Shown: positions 14,742 through 25,536, counted from the first letter of the stretch. The stretch is 64,000 nt of DNA from Paraplanobispora takensis (GCF_016863195.1 NZ_BOOK01000034.1:1-64000); one strand, 5' to 3'. The notes: generated by a model from the letters alone, not told the origin. Numbers and translations are program-made.

Positions 14742-15535
14742 GCCGGCTCTCCTCTCAGGAGCGTGACGTCGGCCGAGAGGGTGGTGGCCGACAGTGAGGC
14801 CATGCCGCCGCCGATCCGGCCGGAGATCGTCTTCATCCCCGGCTGGCTGCCGATGGACAGTTCGGGGAAGGCCGAGCCGACCCTCCCCGAGGTGGAGCGG
14901 ATGGTCACGTCGCTCTCCACCGTGTGCGGGAGCCGTACCACGATCTCGCCCGAGACGCTGTTCAGCGTGACGTGACCGGTCGGCGGCAGCTCCAGGTCGG
15001 CGGTGATCCGGCCGGAGACGGTGGAGGCCTTCAGCCGGCGGGGCGTGCCCTTGGCCACGGTCAGCTCGCCCGAGACGCTCTTGAAGGACAGGTCGCCGAC
15101 CAGGCCGCGGCTCTCGACGTCGCCGGAGACGGTGTCGGCCTGGATCTCGCCGCTGACCCCGTCGAGCACGACCTCCCCGGAGACGCTCTTGACCGAGGTG
15201 CGGCTCTCGAACCCGGCGACGACGGCCGAGGCGGAGACCACCCCGGCGTTGACCGGGCAGTCCTTCGGGACGGTCAGCGTGAGCGTGGTACGGCGCCGCC
15301 CGGCGCGCAGCCAGCCGAGCAGGCCGTCCCAGGTCAGGTCCTTGTAGGCGACGGTGAGCGTGCCGTCGTCCTCGTGGGTCACCATGAGCGGCGGGTCGCT
15401 GATGTCGGTCACCTCCAGGGTGGCCGGGCCGTCACTGGCCAGCACCGCCAGCCTGCCCGCCACCACCCGGACGTTCAGCCTGCTCACCCCGTCGAAGACA
15501 AGCTGCTCGGGTTTGTCGATGGTCCATTGACGCAT
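14738..15535 (-). CDS. DUF4097 beta-repeat protein
   Basis: 265 residues. After an N-terminal beta domain (about 1-90), repeats of the SVSGE type run from about residue 110 to 250 (VKSVSGEV, DGVSGEI, DTVSGDV, KSVSGEL, STVSGRI, NSVSGEI, RSTSGRV, KTISGRI), as expected for the right-handed beta-helix of DUF4097/adhesin-like proteins. No signal peptide or membrane segment is seen, so it is probably cytosolic or membrane-associated by partners. It is the first gene of an operon with the PadR regulator. Such pairs occur in envelope-stress modules of Gram-positive bacteria; the exact role is unknown. Confidence 0.75.
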   Translation of the reverse strand: MRQWTIDKPEQLVFDGVSRLNVRVVAGRLAVLASDGPATLEVTDISDPPLMVTHEDDGTLTVAYKDLTWDGLLGWLRAGRRRTTLTLTVPKDCPVNAGVVSASAVVAGFESRTSVKSVSGEVVLDGVSGEIQADTVSGDVESRGLVGDLSFKSVSGELTVAKGTPRRLKASTVSGRITADLELPPTGHVTLNSVSGEIVVRLPHTVESDVTIRSTSGRVGSAFPELSIGSQPGMKTISGRIGGGMASLSATTLSADVTLLRGEPA

Positions 15536-15557
15536 GTCATGACCTCCTCTGAAGACA

Positions 15558-15598
15558 CGATATATCGCGTTGAAGGGAAGGTCAAGATATATCGCGTT
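15558..15598 (-). promoter_or_regulatory. Paired GATATATCGCGTT repeats, candidate PadR operator
   Basis: The 13-base sequence GATATATCGCGTT occurs at 15559-15571 and 15586-15598, a 27-base period, just upstream of the DUF4097 start. Each copy has an ATATAT core, and the first is within the palindrome CGATATATCG. It is the only such AT-rich motif nearby, so it is the likely promoter/operator of the DUF4097-PadR operon. Confidence 0.6.
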
Positions 15599-15612
15599 CT
15601 AGGTGCGGAGGA

Positions 15613-15789
15613 TCACTCGTCCTCGTCGTCGAGACGCGCCAGCCAGGTGGCCAGGCGCTCCACCGGGGTCTCGAAGTCGGGGTTCAGGTCGACGAACTCG
15701 CGCAGCCGCTCGGCCAGCCACGCGATGGTGACCTCCTCCTCGCCCCTGCGGGTGACGAGCTCCTCGATGCCCCGATCGGTGAAGTACAT
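15613..15789 (-). CDS. DUF6104-like short protein
   Basis: 58 residues, with an ATG at 15789 preceded by an excellent AAGGAG four bases upstream. The sequence starts MYFTDRGIEELVTRRGEEE, continues VTIAWLAERLREFVDLNPDFE and ends with PVERLATWLARLDDEDE. It resembles a short acidic helical protein family (DUF6104) common in actinomycetes, often beside kgd as here. No function is known. Its stop is about 15 bases from the operator of the DUF4097 operon. Confidence 0.75.
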   Translation of the reverse strand: MYFTDRGIEELVTRRGEEEVTIAWLAERLREFVDLNPDFETPVERLATWLARLDDEDE

Positions 15790-15820
15790 CGTTCTCCTTG
15801 TTCCTCATGCCTTATGACGA

Positions 15821-15856
15821 GGAAGTCCCCCGCAGATGTTCCTGCGGGGGACTTCC
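15821..15856 (-). terminator. Perfect 15-bp terminator hairpin after kgd
   Basis: Arms GGAAGTCCCCCGCAG (15821-15835) and CTGCGGGGGACTTCC (15842-15856) with a 6-base loop, 14 bases after the kgd stop. It separates kgd from the DUF6104-like gene on the same strand. Confidence 0.8.
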
Positions 15857-15870
15857 GGGGTGGTACGGGA

Positions 15871-18800
15871 TCAGCCGAAGGCCTCGTCGAGGATCTTCTG
15901 CAGCTCGACCTCGTGCGCGGAGTGCGAGCCGGTCGCGGGCGAGGAGTTGGCCCCGCGGGAGACCCGCCTGATCGGACGGCCGCCGAAGCTGTCGGGCTTC
16001 TCGGCCAGCCTGAGCGTCAGGAACGGCCACGGGCCCATGTTGGCCGGCTCGTCCTGCGCCCAGATCAGCTCGATGCCGTCGCCGTAGCGGGACAGCTCGG
16101 CCGCCAGGGGGTTGGCCGGGAACGGGTAGATCCGCTCCAGGCGGACGACCGCCACGTCGGTGCGGCCCCGGGCGTCACGGGCCGCGGCGAGATCGTAGTA
16201 GATCTTGCCGGAGCACAGGACGACCTTGCGGACCTCCGCCGGGTTCACCGTGGTGTCACCGATGACCGGCTTGAACGAGCCCGAGGTGAACTCGCTGACC
16301 GCCGAGACCGCCGCCTTGTGCCGCAGCAGCGACTTGGGCGTGAAGACCACCAGCGGACGGTGCCGGTTGGACTTGGTCTGCCAGCGCAGCAGGTGGAAGT
16401 AGTTCGCCGGCAGGGTCGGCTGGGCCACGGTCATGTTGTCCTGGGCGCACATCTGCAGGAAGCGCTCGATGCGGGCCGAGGAGTGGTCCGGGCCCTGGCC
16501 CTCGTAGCCGTGCGGCAGCAGCAGGGTGACGCCGGAGCGCTGGCCCCACTTCTGCTCGCCCGCGGTGATGTACTCGTCGATGACGGACTGGGCGCCGTTG
16601 ACGAAGTCGCCGAACTGCGCCTCCCAGCAGACCAGGGCGTCGGGGCGCTCCACGCTGTAGCCGTACTCGAAGCCGAGCGCGGCGTACTCGCTGAGCAGCG
16701 AGTCGTAGACGTAGAACTTCGTGGTGCCCTGGTTGAAGGTCTTGAGCGGGGTGTGCTCGGCGCCGGTGACCCGGTCGACCAGCACCGCGTGCCGCTGGAC
16801 GAAGGTGCCGCGCCGGGAGTCCTGGCCGACCAGGCGGACCGGGTGGCCGTCGATCAGCAGCGAGCCGAAGGCCAGGGTCTCGCCCATGCCCCAGTCGATG
16901 CGGTCCTCGGTGACCATCTGGCCGCGGCGCTGGATGACCGGGAGCAGACGCGGGTGGACGGTGAAGCCCTCCGGCAGGTTGAGCTGGGTCTCCACGATCT
17001 GCTTGATGGTCTCCTCGGAGATGCCCGTCGGGGTGTCCTCGTGGGACCAGGGCACGACCTCGGGGTCGGACGGGCGCTGGAACTCGCCGGTCGGCTCCCT
17101 GGTCGCCCCGCGGGTCTCGGAGAAGGCGTTCTCCAGCTTGGCCTGGTAGTCGCGCAGCGCGCTCTCGGCCTCCTCGACCGTGATGTCGCCCCGGCCGATC
17201 AGCGCCTCGGTGTAGAGCTTGCGGGTGGACCGCTTGGCGTCGATCAGGTCGTACATCAGCGGCTGGGTGAAGCTCGGGTTGTCGGCCTCGTTGTGACCGC
17301 GGCGGCGGTAGCAGATGAGGTCGATCACGACGTCCTTGCGGAACGCCTGGCGGTACTCGAAGGCCAGGCGGCCGACCCGGACCACGGCCTCGGGGTCGTC
17401 CCCGTTGACGTGGAAGATCGGGGCCTGGATCATCCGGGCCACGTCGGTGGCGTAGACGGAGCTGCGCGAGGAGGCCGGCGAGGTGGTGAAGCCGACCTGG
17501 TTGTTGACCACGATGTGCACGGTGCCGCCGGTGCGGTAGCCGCGCAGCTGCGACAGGTTCAGCGTCTCGGCCACCACGCCCTGGCCGGCGAAGGCCGCGT
17601 CGCCGTGGATGAGCACGGGCAGGACCGAGAAGCCCTCCTCGCCGCGCTCCAGCAGGTCCTGCTTGGCGCGGACGACGCCCTCCAGGACCGGGTCGACCGT
17701 CTCCAGGTGGGACGGGTTGGCCACGACCGACGCCTTGAGCTTGGACCCGCTGGGCGAGACGAAGTCGCCGGTGGCGCCCAGGTGGTACTTCACGTCGCCG
17801 GAGCCGTGCGCCGTGCGCGGGTCGATGTTGCCCTCGAACTCGCCGAAGATCTGGCCGTAGGACTTGCCCACGATGTTGGCCAGCACGTTGAGGCGGCCGC
17901 GGTGGGCCATGCCGATGACGGCCTCGTCGAGATCCTCCTCGGCCGCGGCGCACAGCACCGAGTCGACCAGCGGGATCAGCGACTCGCCGCCCTCCAGCGA
18001 GAAGCGCTTCTGACCGACGAACTTGGTCTGCAGGAACGTCTCGAACGCCTCGGCGGTGTTGAGCCGCTCCAGGACGCGCAGCTGCTCCTCGCGGTCGGGC
18101 TTGGCGTGCGGGCGCTCCACCCGCGCCTGGATCCAGGCCCGCTCCTCGGGGTTCTGGATGTGCATGTACTCCACGCCGATGGTGCGGCAGTAGGAGTCGC
18201 GCAGCACGCCGAGGATCTCGCGCAGCTTCATCAGCGGGCGCCCGCCGAAGCCGCCGGTGGCGAACTCGCGCTCCAGGTCCCACAGGGTCAGCCCGTGCGA
18301 CTTGATGTCGAGGTCGGGGTGCTTGCGCTGCTTGTACTCCAGCGGGTCGGTGTCGGCCATCAGGTGACCGCGGACCCGGAAGGCGTGGATCAGTTCGAGC
18401 ACCCGGGCGGACTTGGCCACGTCGTCGTCGTGCGTGGTCGAGATGTCCTGGACCCAGCGGATCGGCTCGTACGGGATCCGGAGCGCTTCGAAGATCTCGT
18501 CGTAGAAGCCGTCCTCGCCCAGCAGCAGCCGGTGGATCTGGCGCAGGAAGTCGCCCGACTGGGCGCCCTGGATGATCCGGTGGTCGTAGGTGCTGGTGAG
18601 CGTCATGACCTTGCTGACCGCGAGGCGGGCGAGCGTGTCGGGGGAGGCGCCCTGGTACTCGGCGGGGTACTCCATCGCGCCGACGCCGATGATCGTGCCC
18701 TGGCCCTGCATCAGGCGCGGCACCGAGTGGACGGTGCCGATCGTGCCCGGGTTGGTCAGGGAGATCGTGGTGCCGGAGAAGTCGTCGACGCCGAGCTTGC

Positions 18801-19587
18801 CCGCCCTGGCCTTGCGCACGACCTCCTCGTACGCGATCCAGAACTGGCGGAAGTCCATCTCCTCGGTGGCCTTGATCGAGGGCACCAGGAGCTGGCGGGT
18901 CTCGCCCTTCTGGATGTCGATGGCCAGGCCCAGGTTGACGTGCTCGGGCTTGACCAGCACCGGCTTGCCGTCGATCTCGGCGTAGGAGTGGTTCATCTCC
19001 GGCAGGGCCTTGAGGGCCTTGACGACCGCGTAACCGATGATGTGCGTGAACGACACCTTCCCGCCGCGCCCGCGCGACAGGTGGTTGTTGATCACGATGC
19101 GGTTGTCGATGAGGAGCTTCGCCGGGACGGCGCGCACGCTGGTCGCCGTCGGCACCACGAGGCTGGACTCCATGTTGGCGGCCGTTCTGGCGGCCGCCCC
19201 CCGGAGTCGGACTTCCTCGGCACCGGCGGGCAACTGGATCTCCTGCTTGGGCTTGTCAGCCTGAGCCTGCTCGGCCTTCGGCGCGGGGGTGGTGGTCGTC
19301 GCGGCGTCCGGGGTTGCCGGGGCCGTGGCGGGTGTCGGGGGCGCGGCGGTGGCCGCCCCCTGGGCCGCGGCTCTGCCGGACCCGGAATCAGGGGTGTAGT
19401 CAGCGAAGAAGTTCCACCAGGCGCGGTCCACGGACTCGGGATCCTGGAGATACTTCTGGTACAGCTCGTCGACAAGCCATTCGTTTTGACCAAAGGCTGC
19501 CAGCGGGTTTGTCCGCGACGACTCAGACGACACGGCGGAAATCGCCCTCTTCCGCAGATCGGCGTTGATGATAGAGAACCTGTCCAA
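15871..19587 (-). CDS. kgd: Multifunctional 2-oxoglutarate metabolism enzyme (decarboxylase/dehydrogenase E1o-E2o fusion)
   Basis: 1238 residues with a TTG start after CAGGAG. Domain order: a short E1 N-terminal helix region ([20 protein letters not shown]), a Pro/Ala/Thr linker (about 65-115), a succinyltransferase-type E2 catalytic domain ([38 protein letters not shown] near residue 350), then the thiamine-diphosphate E1 ([50 protein letters not shown]) and a C-terminal transketolase-like part. This architecture is known for mycobacterial and other actinobacterial KGD, which decarboxylates 2-oxoglutarate in the citric acid cycle as part of the dehydrogenase complex. It is monocistronic, bounded by a terminator at 15821-15856. 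Long open frames on the opposite strand here are shadows. Confidence 0.96.
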   Translation of the reverse strand: MDRFSIINADLRKRAISAVSSESSRTNPLAAFGQNEWLVDELYQKYLQDPESVDRAWWNFFADYTPDSGSGRAAAQGAATAAPPTPATAPATPDAATTTTPAPKAEQAQADKPKQEIQLPAGAEEVRLRGAAARTAANMESSLVVPTATSVRAVPAKLLIDNRIVINNHLSRGRGGKVSFTHIIGYAVVKALKALPEMNHSYAEIDGKPVLVKPEHVNLGLAIDIQKGETRQLLVPSIKATEEMDFRQFWIAYEEVVRKARAGKLGVDDFSGTTISLTNPGTIGTVHSVPRLMQGQGTIIGVGAMEYPAEYQGASPDTLARLAVSKVMTLTSTYDHRIIQGAQSGDFLRQIHRLLLGEDGFYDEIFEALRIPYEPIRWVQDISTTHDDDVAKSARVLELIHAFRVRGHLMADTDPLEYKQRKHPDLDIKSHGLTLWDLEREFATGGFGGRPLMKLREILGVLRDSYCRTIGVEYMHIQNPEERAWIQARVERPHAKPDREEQLRVLERLNTAEAFETFLQTKFVGQKRFSLEGGESLIPLVDSVLCAAAEEDLDEAVIGMAHRGRLNVLANIVGKSYGQIFGEFEGNIDPRTAHGSGDVKYHLGATGDFVSPSGSKLKASVVANPSHLETVDPVLEGVVRAKQDLLERGEEGFSVLPVLIHGDAAFAGQGVVAETLNLSQLRGYRTGGTVHIVVNNQVGFTTSPASSRSSVYATDVARMIQAPIFHVNGDDPEAVVRVGRLAFEYRQAFRKDVVIDLICYRRRGHNEADNPSFTQPLMYDLIDAKRSTRKLYTEALIGRGDITVEEAESALRDYQAKLENAFSETRGATREPTGEFQRPSDPEVVPWSHEDTPTGISEETIKQIVETQLNLPEGFTVHPRLLPVIQRRGQMVTEDRIDWGMGETLAFGSLLIDGHPVRLVGQDSRRGTFVQRHAVLVDRVTGAEHTPLKTFNQGTTKFYVYDSLLSEYAALGFEYGYSVERPDALVCWEAQFGDFVNGAQSVIDEYITAGEQKWGQRSGVTLLLPHGYEGQGPDHSSARIERFLQMCAQDNMTVAQPTLPANYFHLLRWQTKSNRHRPLVVFTPKSLLRHKAAVSAVSEFTSGSFKPVIGDTTVNPAEVRKVVLCSGKIYYDLAAARDARGRTDVAVVRLERIYPFPANPLAAELSRYGDGIELIWAQDEPANMGPWPFLTLRLAEKPDSFGGRPIRRVSRGANSSPATGSHSAHEVELQKILDEAFG

Positions 19588-19768
19588 GGCTACTCTCCTG
19601 GACCCGGAGCTGCGCCCGTCTGGCCGCAGCTCCCCGCCCGATCCTCCCAGAACCCCTCAAAACGGTCTCCCCCGGGGGTCTGTCCGGGGGTGAGGGCGTG
19701 GTCACGGGGAGGAGATGTGACCGATCGCACACTGTCCGGGGCGGTCATCCGCCCCGATCGGGGCCCGC

Positions 19769-20434
19769 TCAGGAGGCGGAGACGACCCTGGACTCCACCC
19801 GGATGCCGGGGGTGACCTGCTCCAGCAGGGCGGTCAGCTCCTCGCCGGCCGCCTTCAGCTCCTCCATGGACATGGGCTCCAGCCGCTCCAGCAGGAACAG
19901 CGCGTCCACGGTCTCCTCGGTGATCCGGGTCCGCACGCACTGCCGCCAGTTCCACCGGCGGCAGGTGACGCCCCGGTCGTCGCGCCAGACCACCTCGCCG
20001 GCCTCCGGGTGGTCGATCGCGGGCTCGCCCTTGTCGATCACCTCGAACGTCTCGTCCCCGCCCGCGCGGACCAGCCGGGCCGTGCCCTCGTAGTGCGCCA
20101 GGTCCTCGCCGCCGATCGGCAGCCCGTGCCGGACGCTGACGGCGTTGTAGGCGTCGACCACCAGGTTGATCTCGGGCAGCGGCATCCGCCGCACCAGCGC
20201 GTCCACCGAGGGCCTGGTCCGCTGGGGCTTGGTCCCGAACGCCCGGTAGGCCTCCCGCCACGCCTCGACCTTCGGATGGTCGCCCGCCACGGCGTCCTGC
20301 GCCGCGGCGGCCAGCCAGGCCCGGGACCTGTCGTCGGTCGGGCCGTTGCGCAGGCCGTAGACCCCCATGGCCAGCACCGCGAAGTCCGGCCTGAGCGCGC
20401 TGACGGCGGGGTCGACCCAGATGTCCTCGATCAC
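19769..20434 (-). CDS. B3/B4 tRNA-synthetase-like domain protein
   Basis: 221 residues from a GTG at 20434 (VIEDIWVDPAVSALRPDFAV). The frame is open further upstream but there it overlaps the neighbouring membrane gene in another frame, so I reject a longer start. The core is the B3/4 fold of the phenylalanyl-tRNA synthetase beta subunit as a free-standing protein: PLPEINLVVDAYNAVSVRHGLPIGGEDL, then a GEVVWRDDRGVTCRRWNWRQCVRTRI strand set. Free-standing B3/4 proteins are thought to be editing or tRNA-related hydrolases, but this is not settled. It may share a transcript with the membrane protein at 20440 (6 bases apart). Confidence 0.8.
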   Translation of the reverse strand: MIEDIWVDPAVSALRPDFAVLAMGVYGLRNGPTDDRSRAWLAAAAQDAVAGDHPKVEAWREAYRAFGTKPQRTRPSVDALVRRMPLPEINLVVDAYNAVSVRHGLPIGGEDLAHYEGTARLVRAGGDETFEVIDKGEPAIDHPEAGEVVWRDDRGVTCRRWNWRQCVRTRITEETVDALFLLERLEPMSMEELKAAGEELTALLEQVTPGIRVESRVVSAS

Positions 20435-20439
20435 GGACG

Positions 20440-20889
20440 TCAGTTTACGGTTGCCCGCTGTCCCGCCGCGTACCGCGTGACGTACTGCGCGAGCCGGCCG
20501 TGGGCCACCACCGCCGCCGCGAAGGCCACGGTCAGCAGCGCGATGAGCGGCATCTGGCTCTCGTCGGCCAGCAGCAGCACCTTGGCGTCGGCGAACCCGT
20601 TGCGCGCGGCCCCCCATCCGGTCACGACCGCCGTCACCCACCGGCCCGCATGCCTGATCGCGGGCCGCGCGGTCGCGGTCGCGGCGGCCGGTACGGCGAG
20701 CACGGCGAAGGCGACGAGGACCCCCGCCGTGCCCCCGGCCGTGAAGGAGGTCGGCATGTCGACGGCGAGCAGGATGGCGCGCATCAGCAGCCGGGCCACG
20801 ACGCCGACGACGATCCCGGCGGCCAGGGCCCCGCCGAGCACGGCCGCGACCAGGCGTACGATTCCACGCCGCTTTCCGGATTCCTGCAC
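20440..20889 (-). CDS. Small integral membrane protein of unknown function
   Basis: 149 residues, GTG start with an AGGGGGA ribosome site. Four hydrophobic stretches are visible (about 11-33, 50-72, 80-100 and 117-135), so three or four transmembrane helices, with the N-terminus carrying a basic SGKRRG stretch. No conserved catalytic motif is seen. It lies 6 bases before the B3/B4-domain gene and is probably co-transcribed with it. Confidence 0.65.
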   Translation of the reverse strand: MQESGKRRGIVRLVAAVLGGALAAGIVVGVVARLLMRAILLAVDMPTSFTAGGTAGVLVAFAVLAVPAAATATARPAIRHAGRWVTAVVTGWGAARNGFADAKVLLLADESQMPLIALLTVAFAAAVVAHGRLAQYVTRYAAGQRATVN

Positions 20890-21030
20890 GACATCCCCCT
20901 ATTTGCTCTGAAAGAGGGTTATAGGGGGATATGTCGGAACAGGGCAACGGCGGGCGCGTCCCGGAACCGACTCGTTATGTCGGCGCGGGCCGTACGGCCG
21001 TGCGCGCGGCCGGCCGGGACGCGGAGCCGG

Positions 21031-22743
21031 TCAGGAGCGGCCCCCGCTCTCCAGCAGGACCGGCCTGCCGTCCACGTTGATCGCGGTGGGCGAGGCGGTG
21101 CGGGAGCCGCCGGACAGCGGCTGCCAGCGGGTGACGCGCCAGTCCGCGGGGACCTTGAAGGTCGCGACGGCGCGCTCGTTCCAGACCAGCCGCGCGGCGG
21201 AGCCGCCGGAACGGGCGAGCGTGACCACGTGGGTGCCCGCGCCGTCCACCGTGTGGCCGGTCATCCGGGCCCCGCGCAGCCAGGTGACGGTCTTGGCGTA
21301 GGCCCTGCCGGCCGTCGAGGGCGTGCGGTCGTCCGCCTCGGCCAGATCGAGGACCTGCTCCCCGTGGCGGTCCCAGGTGTACCAGTCGAAGCCGGAGACG
21401 CCGTACGCCCAGAACAGCACCAGCGCGCGCGAGACCGCGCCCGCGGCCGTGCCGGAGGAGGCGCGGCCGAGCGGCGCCCCCTCGGTGACGCGCAGCGGCA
21501 GCTTCTCCAGGCCGTGCGCCTTCATGACGCCGCGCACGTTCCTGACCCGGGACAGCACGCTCTCCGGGCGCAGGCCGAAGTAGATGTGCGAGCCGACGAC
21601 GTCGAGGTGCTCGCCGGCCCCGGCGGCGAGGTACTGGTCGAGCCAGTTCAGGCCGTTGGTCGTGATGCCGGGAGAGACGATCCTCGCGGCGGGGTCGGCC
21701 CTGCCGATCTCCTCGGCGGCCACCCGGGTCAGCTCGGCGAGCTGGGCGGGGGTGCCGTTCCAGAACTTGGCGTAGTCGGGCTCGTTCCACATCTCGTACA
21801 TCCCGATGCGGCCCTTGTAGCGGGTGGCCACCGTCCGGACGTAGCGCCGCCAGTCGTCGATCCGCTTCGGCATCGCCGCGCTCCCCGGCCCGTAGGCGCC
21901 CTCCTTCTGGTTGGAGGCGGCCCACGAGGGAGGCATGCCGAGGGTGTACAGCACGGAGACGCGGTTGTCGGTGGCGGACTTCACGAAGTAGTCCATCATC
22001 TTGAAGTTCCACTCGCCCCTGCGGGGTTCGAGGTCGCGCCAGCGCACCCCGTTGTCCCACATCCGCCACAGGCCGAACCCCACGGACGGCCAGCTGTCGC
22101 CGTAGCACCCCCGGCACAGCAGGTGCATGCCGAAGTAGTCGGCCGGCACCGGGCCGGAGGCGGGACGCAGGTCGGGGGATCCGGCGGCGGAGACCTCGGT
22201 CAGGCTCGCGTCGTCCACCAGGACGGCGCCGGGCCCGCCCAGGAAGATCCGGAAGGAGCCGGACAGGTCGTGCGGGGCCGTCCCGACGGCCTCGATCCGC
22301 TGCCACTGCGTGCCCACCCGGGTCGTGTGGACCGCGAAGGCCTGGTAGAAGTCCTTCTTGAAGTCGTCGCTGCGCACCTGCAGGGTGACGGTGACCGGGG
22401 AGACGGCCTTCACCCACACGGAGGCGCGGTAGGTCCGCCCGCCGGTGAACCGGTGGGCCTGGACGAGGTGGACCCGGGAGGGCTCGGCGTCGACCTGGAA
22501 GCGCTGGGCCCGCCGCCCCCCGTGCGCCTGCTCCGTCTCCGGCGCGAAGCGCGCCTCCGGCGCGGGGGCGCCCCAGGAGTTGGACCGCCAGCCCGAGGCC
22601 ACGGTGGCGTGCCCGCCCTCGAAGCCGGGGTTCCTCAGCAGTTCGGCGGCGGTCCCCGTGATCCCCGCCGCCGGTCCCTGCGGTATGACGGCCGCCAGCA
22701 CCAGACCCGCGGTCAGTACGGCGGTCGCTCTTCTCCACACCAT
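21031..22743 (-). CDS. Secreted glycoside hydrolase (GH39/GH5-like) with N-terminal carbohydrate-binding domain
   Basis: 570 residues from the ATG at 22743 (MVWRRATAV), chosen because GGAGG sits five bases upstream; the ATG six codons earlier has none. Signal peptide to about residue 30. Residues about 35-185 form a CBM4/9-like jelly roll (LLRNPGFEGG; QRFQVDAEPSRVHLVQ). A (beta/alpha)8 domain follows (about 205-480), with MWNEPDYAKFW giving the acid/base Glu, and VTEGAP a likely nucleophile Glu, as in clan GH-A. A C-terminal beta part follows. It acts outside the cell on a polysaccharide; exact linkage specificity is not readable. It may be transcribed after the GH9 gene, although a hairpin lies between them. 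Confidence 0.75.
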   Translation of the reverse strand: MVWRRATAVLTAGLVLAAVIPQGPAAGITGTAAELLRNPGFEGGHATVASGWRSNSWGAPAPEARFAPETEQAHGGRRAQRFQVDAEPSRVHLVQAHRFTGGRTYRASVWVKAVSPVTVTLQVRSDDFKKDFYQAFAVHTTRVGTQWQRIEAVGTAPHDLSGSFRIFLGGPGAVLVDDASLTEVSAAGSPDLRPASGPVPADYFGMHLLCRGCYGDSWPSVGFGLWRMWDNGVRWRDLEPRRGEWNFKMMDYFVKSATDNRVSVLYTLGMPPSWAASNQKEGAYGPGSAAMPKRIDDWRRYVRTVATRYKGRIGMYEMWNEPDYAKFWNGTPAQLAELTRVAAEEIGRADPAARIVSPGITTNGLNWLDQYLAAGAGEHLDVVGSHIYFGLRPESVLSRVRNVRGVMKAHGLEKLPLRVTEGAPLGRASSGTAAGAVSRALVLFWAYGVSGFDWYTWDRHGEQVLDLAEADDRTPSTAGRAYAKTVTWLRGARMTGHTVDGAGTHVVTLARSGGSAARLVWNERAVATFKVPADWRVTRWQPLSGGSRTASPTAINVDGRPVLLESGGRS

Positions 22744-22887
22744 CGGAACCTCCAGCCCCATCGGTTACAGGTGCGAGTAAGGCAGCCATGGTGCTACAGG
22801 TGCGCGTGCCAGATCACCAAGTCAGGAAATTTGCGGCTTTGGGGGACATAAATGTCCGCATGCCGGCCGGATGCGTCCGCACACGAA

Positions 22888-22924
22888 GGCGCCGCCCCCT
22901 GACAGGAGAGCAGGGGACGGCGCC
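22888..22924 (-). terminator. Terminator hairpin after the GH9 cellulase gene
   Basis: Arms GGCGCCG (22888-22894) with CGGCGCC (22918-22924), and CCCCTG (22896-22901) with CAGGGG (22911-22916), separated by one C/A mismatch. It lies about 70 bases after the stop at 22993 and before the next gene on the same strand. Confidence 0.65.
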
Positions 22925-22992
22925 GGGGAGGGCGGCCACTGGAGGAGAGCGGCCGCCCCGGTCACGGGGTCACTCGCACGCAGTCGTGCCGA

Positions 22993-25536
22993 TCACTTGC
23001 ACAGCGTGCCGTTGAGCAGGAAGCGCTCCGGCTTGGGGTTGGGGCCGGGGGCCTCGGCGCCGAGGAAGCCGAGGGTGACCGAGCCGCCGGGCTTGATCAC
23101 CCGGTTCCACCCCAGGTTCCCGGCGGTGACGGTCGCGCCGTCCTGGGACAGCTCGGCGTTCCAGTGCCTGCGGACCTTCTGCCCGCCGAGGAAGGACCAC
23201 TTCAGGCTCCAGCCCTCGATGGGCTTCTTGCCGGTGTTGGTGATGGTGATCTGGGTGTTGAACCCGTCGGGCCACTGGCCGTGGTTGGTGTAGGTCACCT
23301 TGCACACGCCCGCGGGGACCGGGTCGGCGACGAAGGAGGCGATCCACGCCAGCGGGGAGTTCCAGTTGATGGTCAGCTCGTTGGTCGACCACGACTCGAT
23401 GTCGTCGATGTAGCAGAACTGGGGCTTGCAGCCGCGGAGCTTGGCCTGGGCCACCGGGTCCTGGATGGCGGAGTTGGGGCCGCCGGACAGGGTGCCCCTC
23501 GGCGGGTTGGGCAGGGACGGGTCGAGCTGGCGGGCGTACCAGCGGCTGTGCTGGTTCTTCGAGGCGACCTCGCCGTAGCCGGTCACGTAGGACTGGTTGA
23601 GCGCGTTGCGGCCGAAGACGTAGTCGAGCCCCTCCAGCACCCCGTCGCGGTACTCGGCCCGGCCGCTGATGTCGTGCGCCACGGCCATCACGACCATGTT
23701 GTTCAGGATGAGGTTGTTGGAGCCCCAGTCGAAGTCCGGCGGGTTGTACGGCAGGCCGTACGGGTGGGCCTTCTGGATCGCCAGATACTTGTCCGCGCCC
23801 TCCAGCACCGACTGGCGCACCCGGGCCCGGTCGGGCAGGGCGTTGGGCACGGTCGCCAGCTGCAGCCGGCCCAACTGGGCGGTGTTGCCCCAGTCGAAGC
23901 CCCGCTCGCGCCAGATGTCGGCGGTGTGCTGCGGGGAGGCCAGGACGTAGTCCCTGAACTCCTTGTCACCGGTGGTGATGTAGAGCTCCGCGGCGGCCCA
24001 GTAGAACTCGTCGGTCACGTCGTTGTCGGGGTAGGCGCCGCCGCCCGTGCCGTCGGCCGGGTCGGCGTAGCGGGCCGGGTCGGCCTTGGCCGCCGCCCAC
24101 GCCTTCTTCGCCGCCGCGAGGTTCCTGGCGGCGAACTCGGGGTCGTAGGGCGCGAACAGCCGGGCCGCCTGGGCCGCGGTGGCGGCCAGGTTGAGGGTGG
24201 CGGCGGTGGAGACCGGGTGCAGCTCGCGCTTCTGCGGGTCCAGGTGGGGCATGAGCGGCAGGCCGGTCCACGCGGCGTCGTGGATCTTGTGGTGGGCCAT
24301 CCCGGCGTGCGGCTCGCCGTCGGGGACCTGCATGCTCAGCAGGAACTCCTGCTCCCAGCGGGCCTCGTCGAGGATGTCGGGCACGCCGTTGCCGCTCTCG
24401 GGGATGTTCAGGTCCCCGTCCTTGTGCGTGCCGTCGGTCTTGGCGCGTTCGAAGGTCGACATGACCTGGTGGGCGGAGATGCCGCCGTTGACCACGTACT
24501 TGCCGTGGTCGCCCGCGTCGTACCAGCCGCCCCTGACGTCGAGCGTGTAGTCGCAGACGCCGGGCTGGCACGGCACCTCGACGTCGCCCTGGTTGGGCGC
24601 GACGCCCACGTGGCCGGCGGGCCTGCCGTACCCGGGGCGCAGGCTGTCGAGGATCTCGATGCCGCTGCGCTGGGTGTAGTAGAACTTCAGCGCGTCGGTC
24701 TTCAGCTCGTCGTAGAGGTCGGCGCCGATGTCGAACGGGCGGCTGGTCTCACCGTCGGCCTCCAGCGTGTAGCCGGTCCCGGGGGCCTTGACCGAGCCGA
24801 AGTCGATCGAGTGCACGTTCTGGCCGGAGCTGGCGTCGACGCCGCGCGGGGTGGTCTCGCCCTTGGCGACGGTCTGCCCGTCGCGCCGGAGCTTCCAGGC
24901 GACGGGTTCGGTCTTCTCCGTCACCAGGGTGGCGTTCTTCGGGCCGGCCGGCAGATAGCCGACCATGTTCACCCGGACGCGGGGGCCGGTGTCGGGGACG
25001 TAGACGTCGGGTTCGGCGCCTCCCTTGAGAGAGACGTTGTCCACGCAGAACCTCCAGGGGGTCGCACTCCCGCCGACCTGGAAGGCCACCTGGGCGTTCG
25101 GCAGGTCCACGGGAGAGGTGAAGGTGTACGAGTAGTCGTTGCCGGACACGCTCAGCTCGGGGTTGACCGCCAGGAACTGGGTCCACGGATCCACCGGGAG
25201 CTGGATCAGCGCTCTGGCGACCCGGCCGGGGTCGGCGACGCCGAAGAACGAGAACTCGTACGTCTCGTCCTTGACCAGGGCGATGTCGTTCTGGCCGACG
25301 ATGACGTCCCAGGGGTTGGCGGTGCCGCCCGGCACGTCGGCGCAGAGCCGCCCGTCGGCGACCTCCGGCGTGGTGTTGGCGGTGCTCCACCACGGAGCCG
25401 TACCGGTGTCGAAGGTGCCGTTGACGATCTGCTCGGGTCCCTCCGCCACGGCGGGGGACGACGGGGTCAGCGCGACCGCGGCGGCGGAGACGGCGGCCGC
25501 CAGGGTCAGATTGAACCAGGAGGGCGGTCTGAGCAC
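22993..25536 (-). CDS. Secreted GH9 cellulase with CBM4-like, Ig-like and CBM2 domains
   Basis: 847 residues, GTG start with AAGGA upstream. Signal peptide to about residue 31. A CBM4/9-like domain (about 35-175) is followed by a CelD_N-type Ig fold (about 187-275), the GH9 (alpha/alpha)6 domain (about 280-735) and a CBM2 at the C-terminus ([20 protein letters not shown] through GTLCK). Catalytic residues visible: the Asp pair in [12 protein letters not shown] and the acid Glu in [12 protein letters not shown]. This is the architecture of processive endoglucanases/cellobiohydrolases such as Cellulomonas CenB/CbhB-type GH9 enzymes. It should hydrolyse crystalline cellulose extracellularly. A perfect CebR/CelR operator precedes it, so it is probably induced by cellobiose. 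Confidence 0.93.
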   Translation of the reverse strand: MLRPPSWFNLTLAAAVSAAAVALTPSSPAVAEGPEQIVNGTFDTGTAPWWSTANTTPEVADGRLCADVPGGTANPWDVIVGQNDIALVKDETYEFSFFGVADPGRVARALIQLPVDPWTQFLAVNPELSVSGNDYSYTFTSPVDLPNAQVAFQVGGSATPWRFCVDNVSLKGGAEPDVYVPDTGPRVRVNMVGYLPAGPKNATLVTEKTEPVAWKLRRDGQTVAKGETTPRGVDASSGQNVHSIDFGSVKAPGTGYTLEADGETSRPFDIGADLYDELKTDALKFYYTQRSGIEILDSLRPGYGRPAGHVGVAPNQGDVEVPCQPGVCDYTLDVRGGWYDAGDHGKYVVNGGISAHQVMSTFERAKTDGTHKDGDLNIPESGNGVPDILDEARWEQEFLLSMQVPDGEPHAGMAHHKIHDAAWTGLPLMPHLDPQKRELHPVSTAATLNLAATAAQAARLFAPYDPEFAARNLAAAKKAWAAAKADPARYADPADGTGGGAYPDNDVTDEFYWAAAELYITTGDKEFRDYVLASPQHTADIWRERGFDWGNTAQLGRLQLATVPNALPDRARVRQSVLEGADKYLAIQKAHPYGLPYNPPDFDWGSNNLILNNMVVMAVAHDISGRAEYRDGVLEGLDYVFGRNALNQSYVTGYGEVASKNQHSRWYARQLDPSLPNPPRGTLSGGPNSAIQDPVAQAKLRGCKPQFCYIDDIESWSTNELTINWNSPLAWIASFVADPVPAGVCKVTYTNHGQWPDGFNTQITITNTGKKPIEGWSLKWSFLGGQKVRRHWNAELSQDGATVTAGNLGWNRVIKPGGSVTLGFLGAEAPGPNPKPERFLLNGTLCK

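Noticed and set aside
15814-19815. A 1333-codon open frame antisense to kgd, and similar long frames opposite the peptidase, cellulase and ABC genes
   Set aside because: High GC content suppresses stops on the opposite strand; the products are Val/Leu/Gly/Arg/Asp mixtures with no domains, while the sense frames carry clear families.
20440-20947. A longer form of the B3/B4-domain protein reaching 20947
   Set aside because: The extra part overlaps a membrane-protein gene in another frame and reads as Arg/Gly-rich shadow; the GTG at 20434 begins the recognisable sequence.
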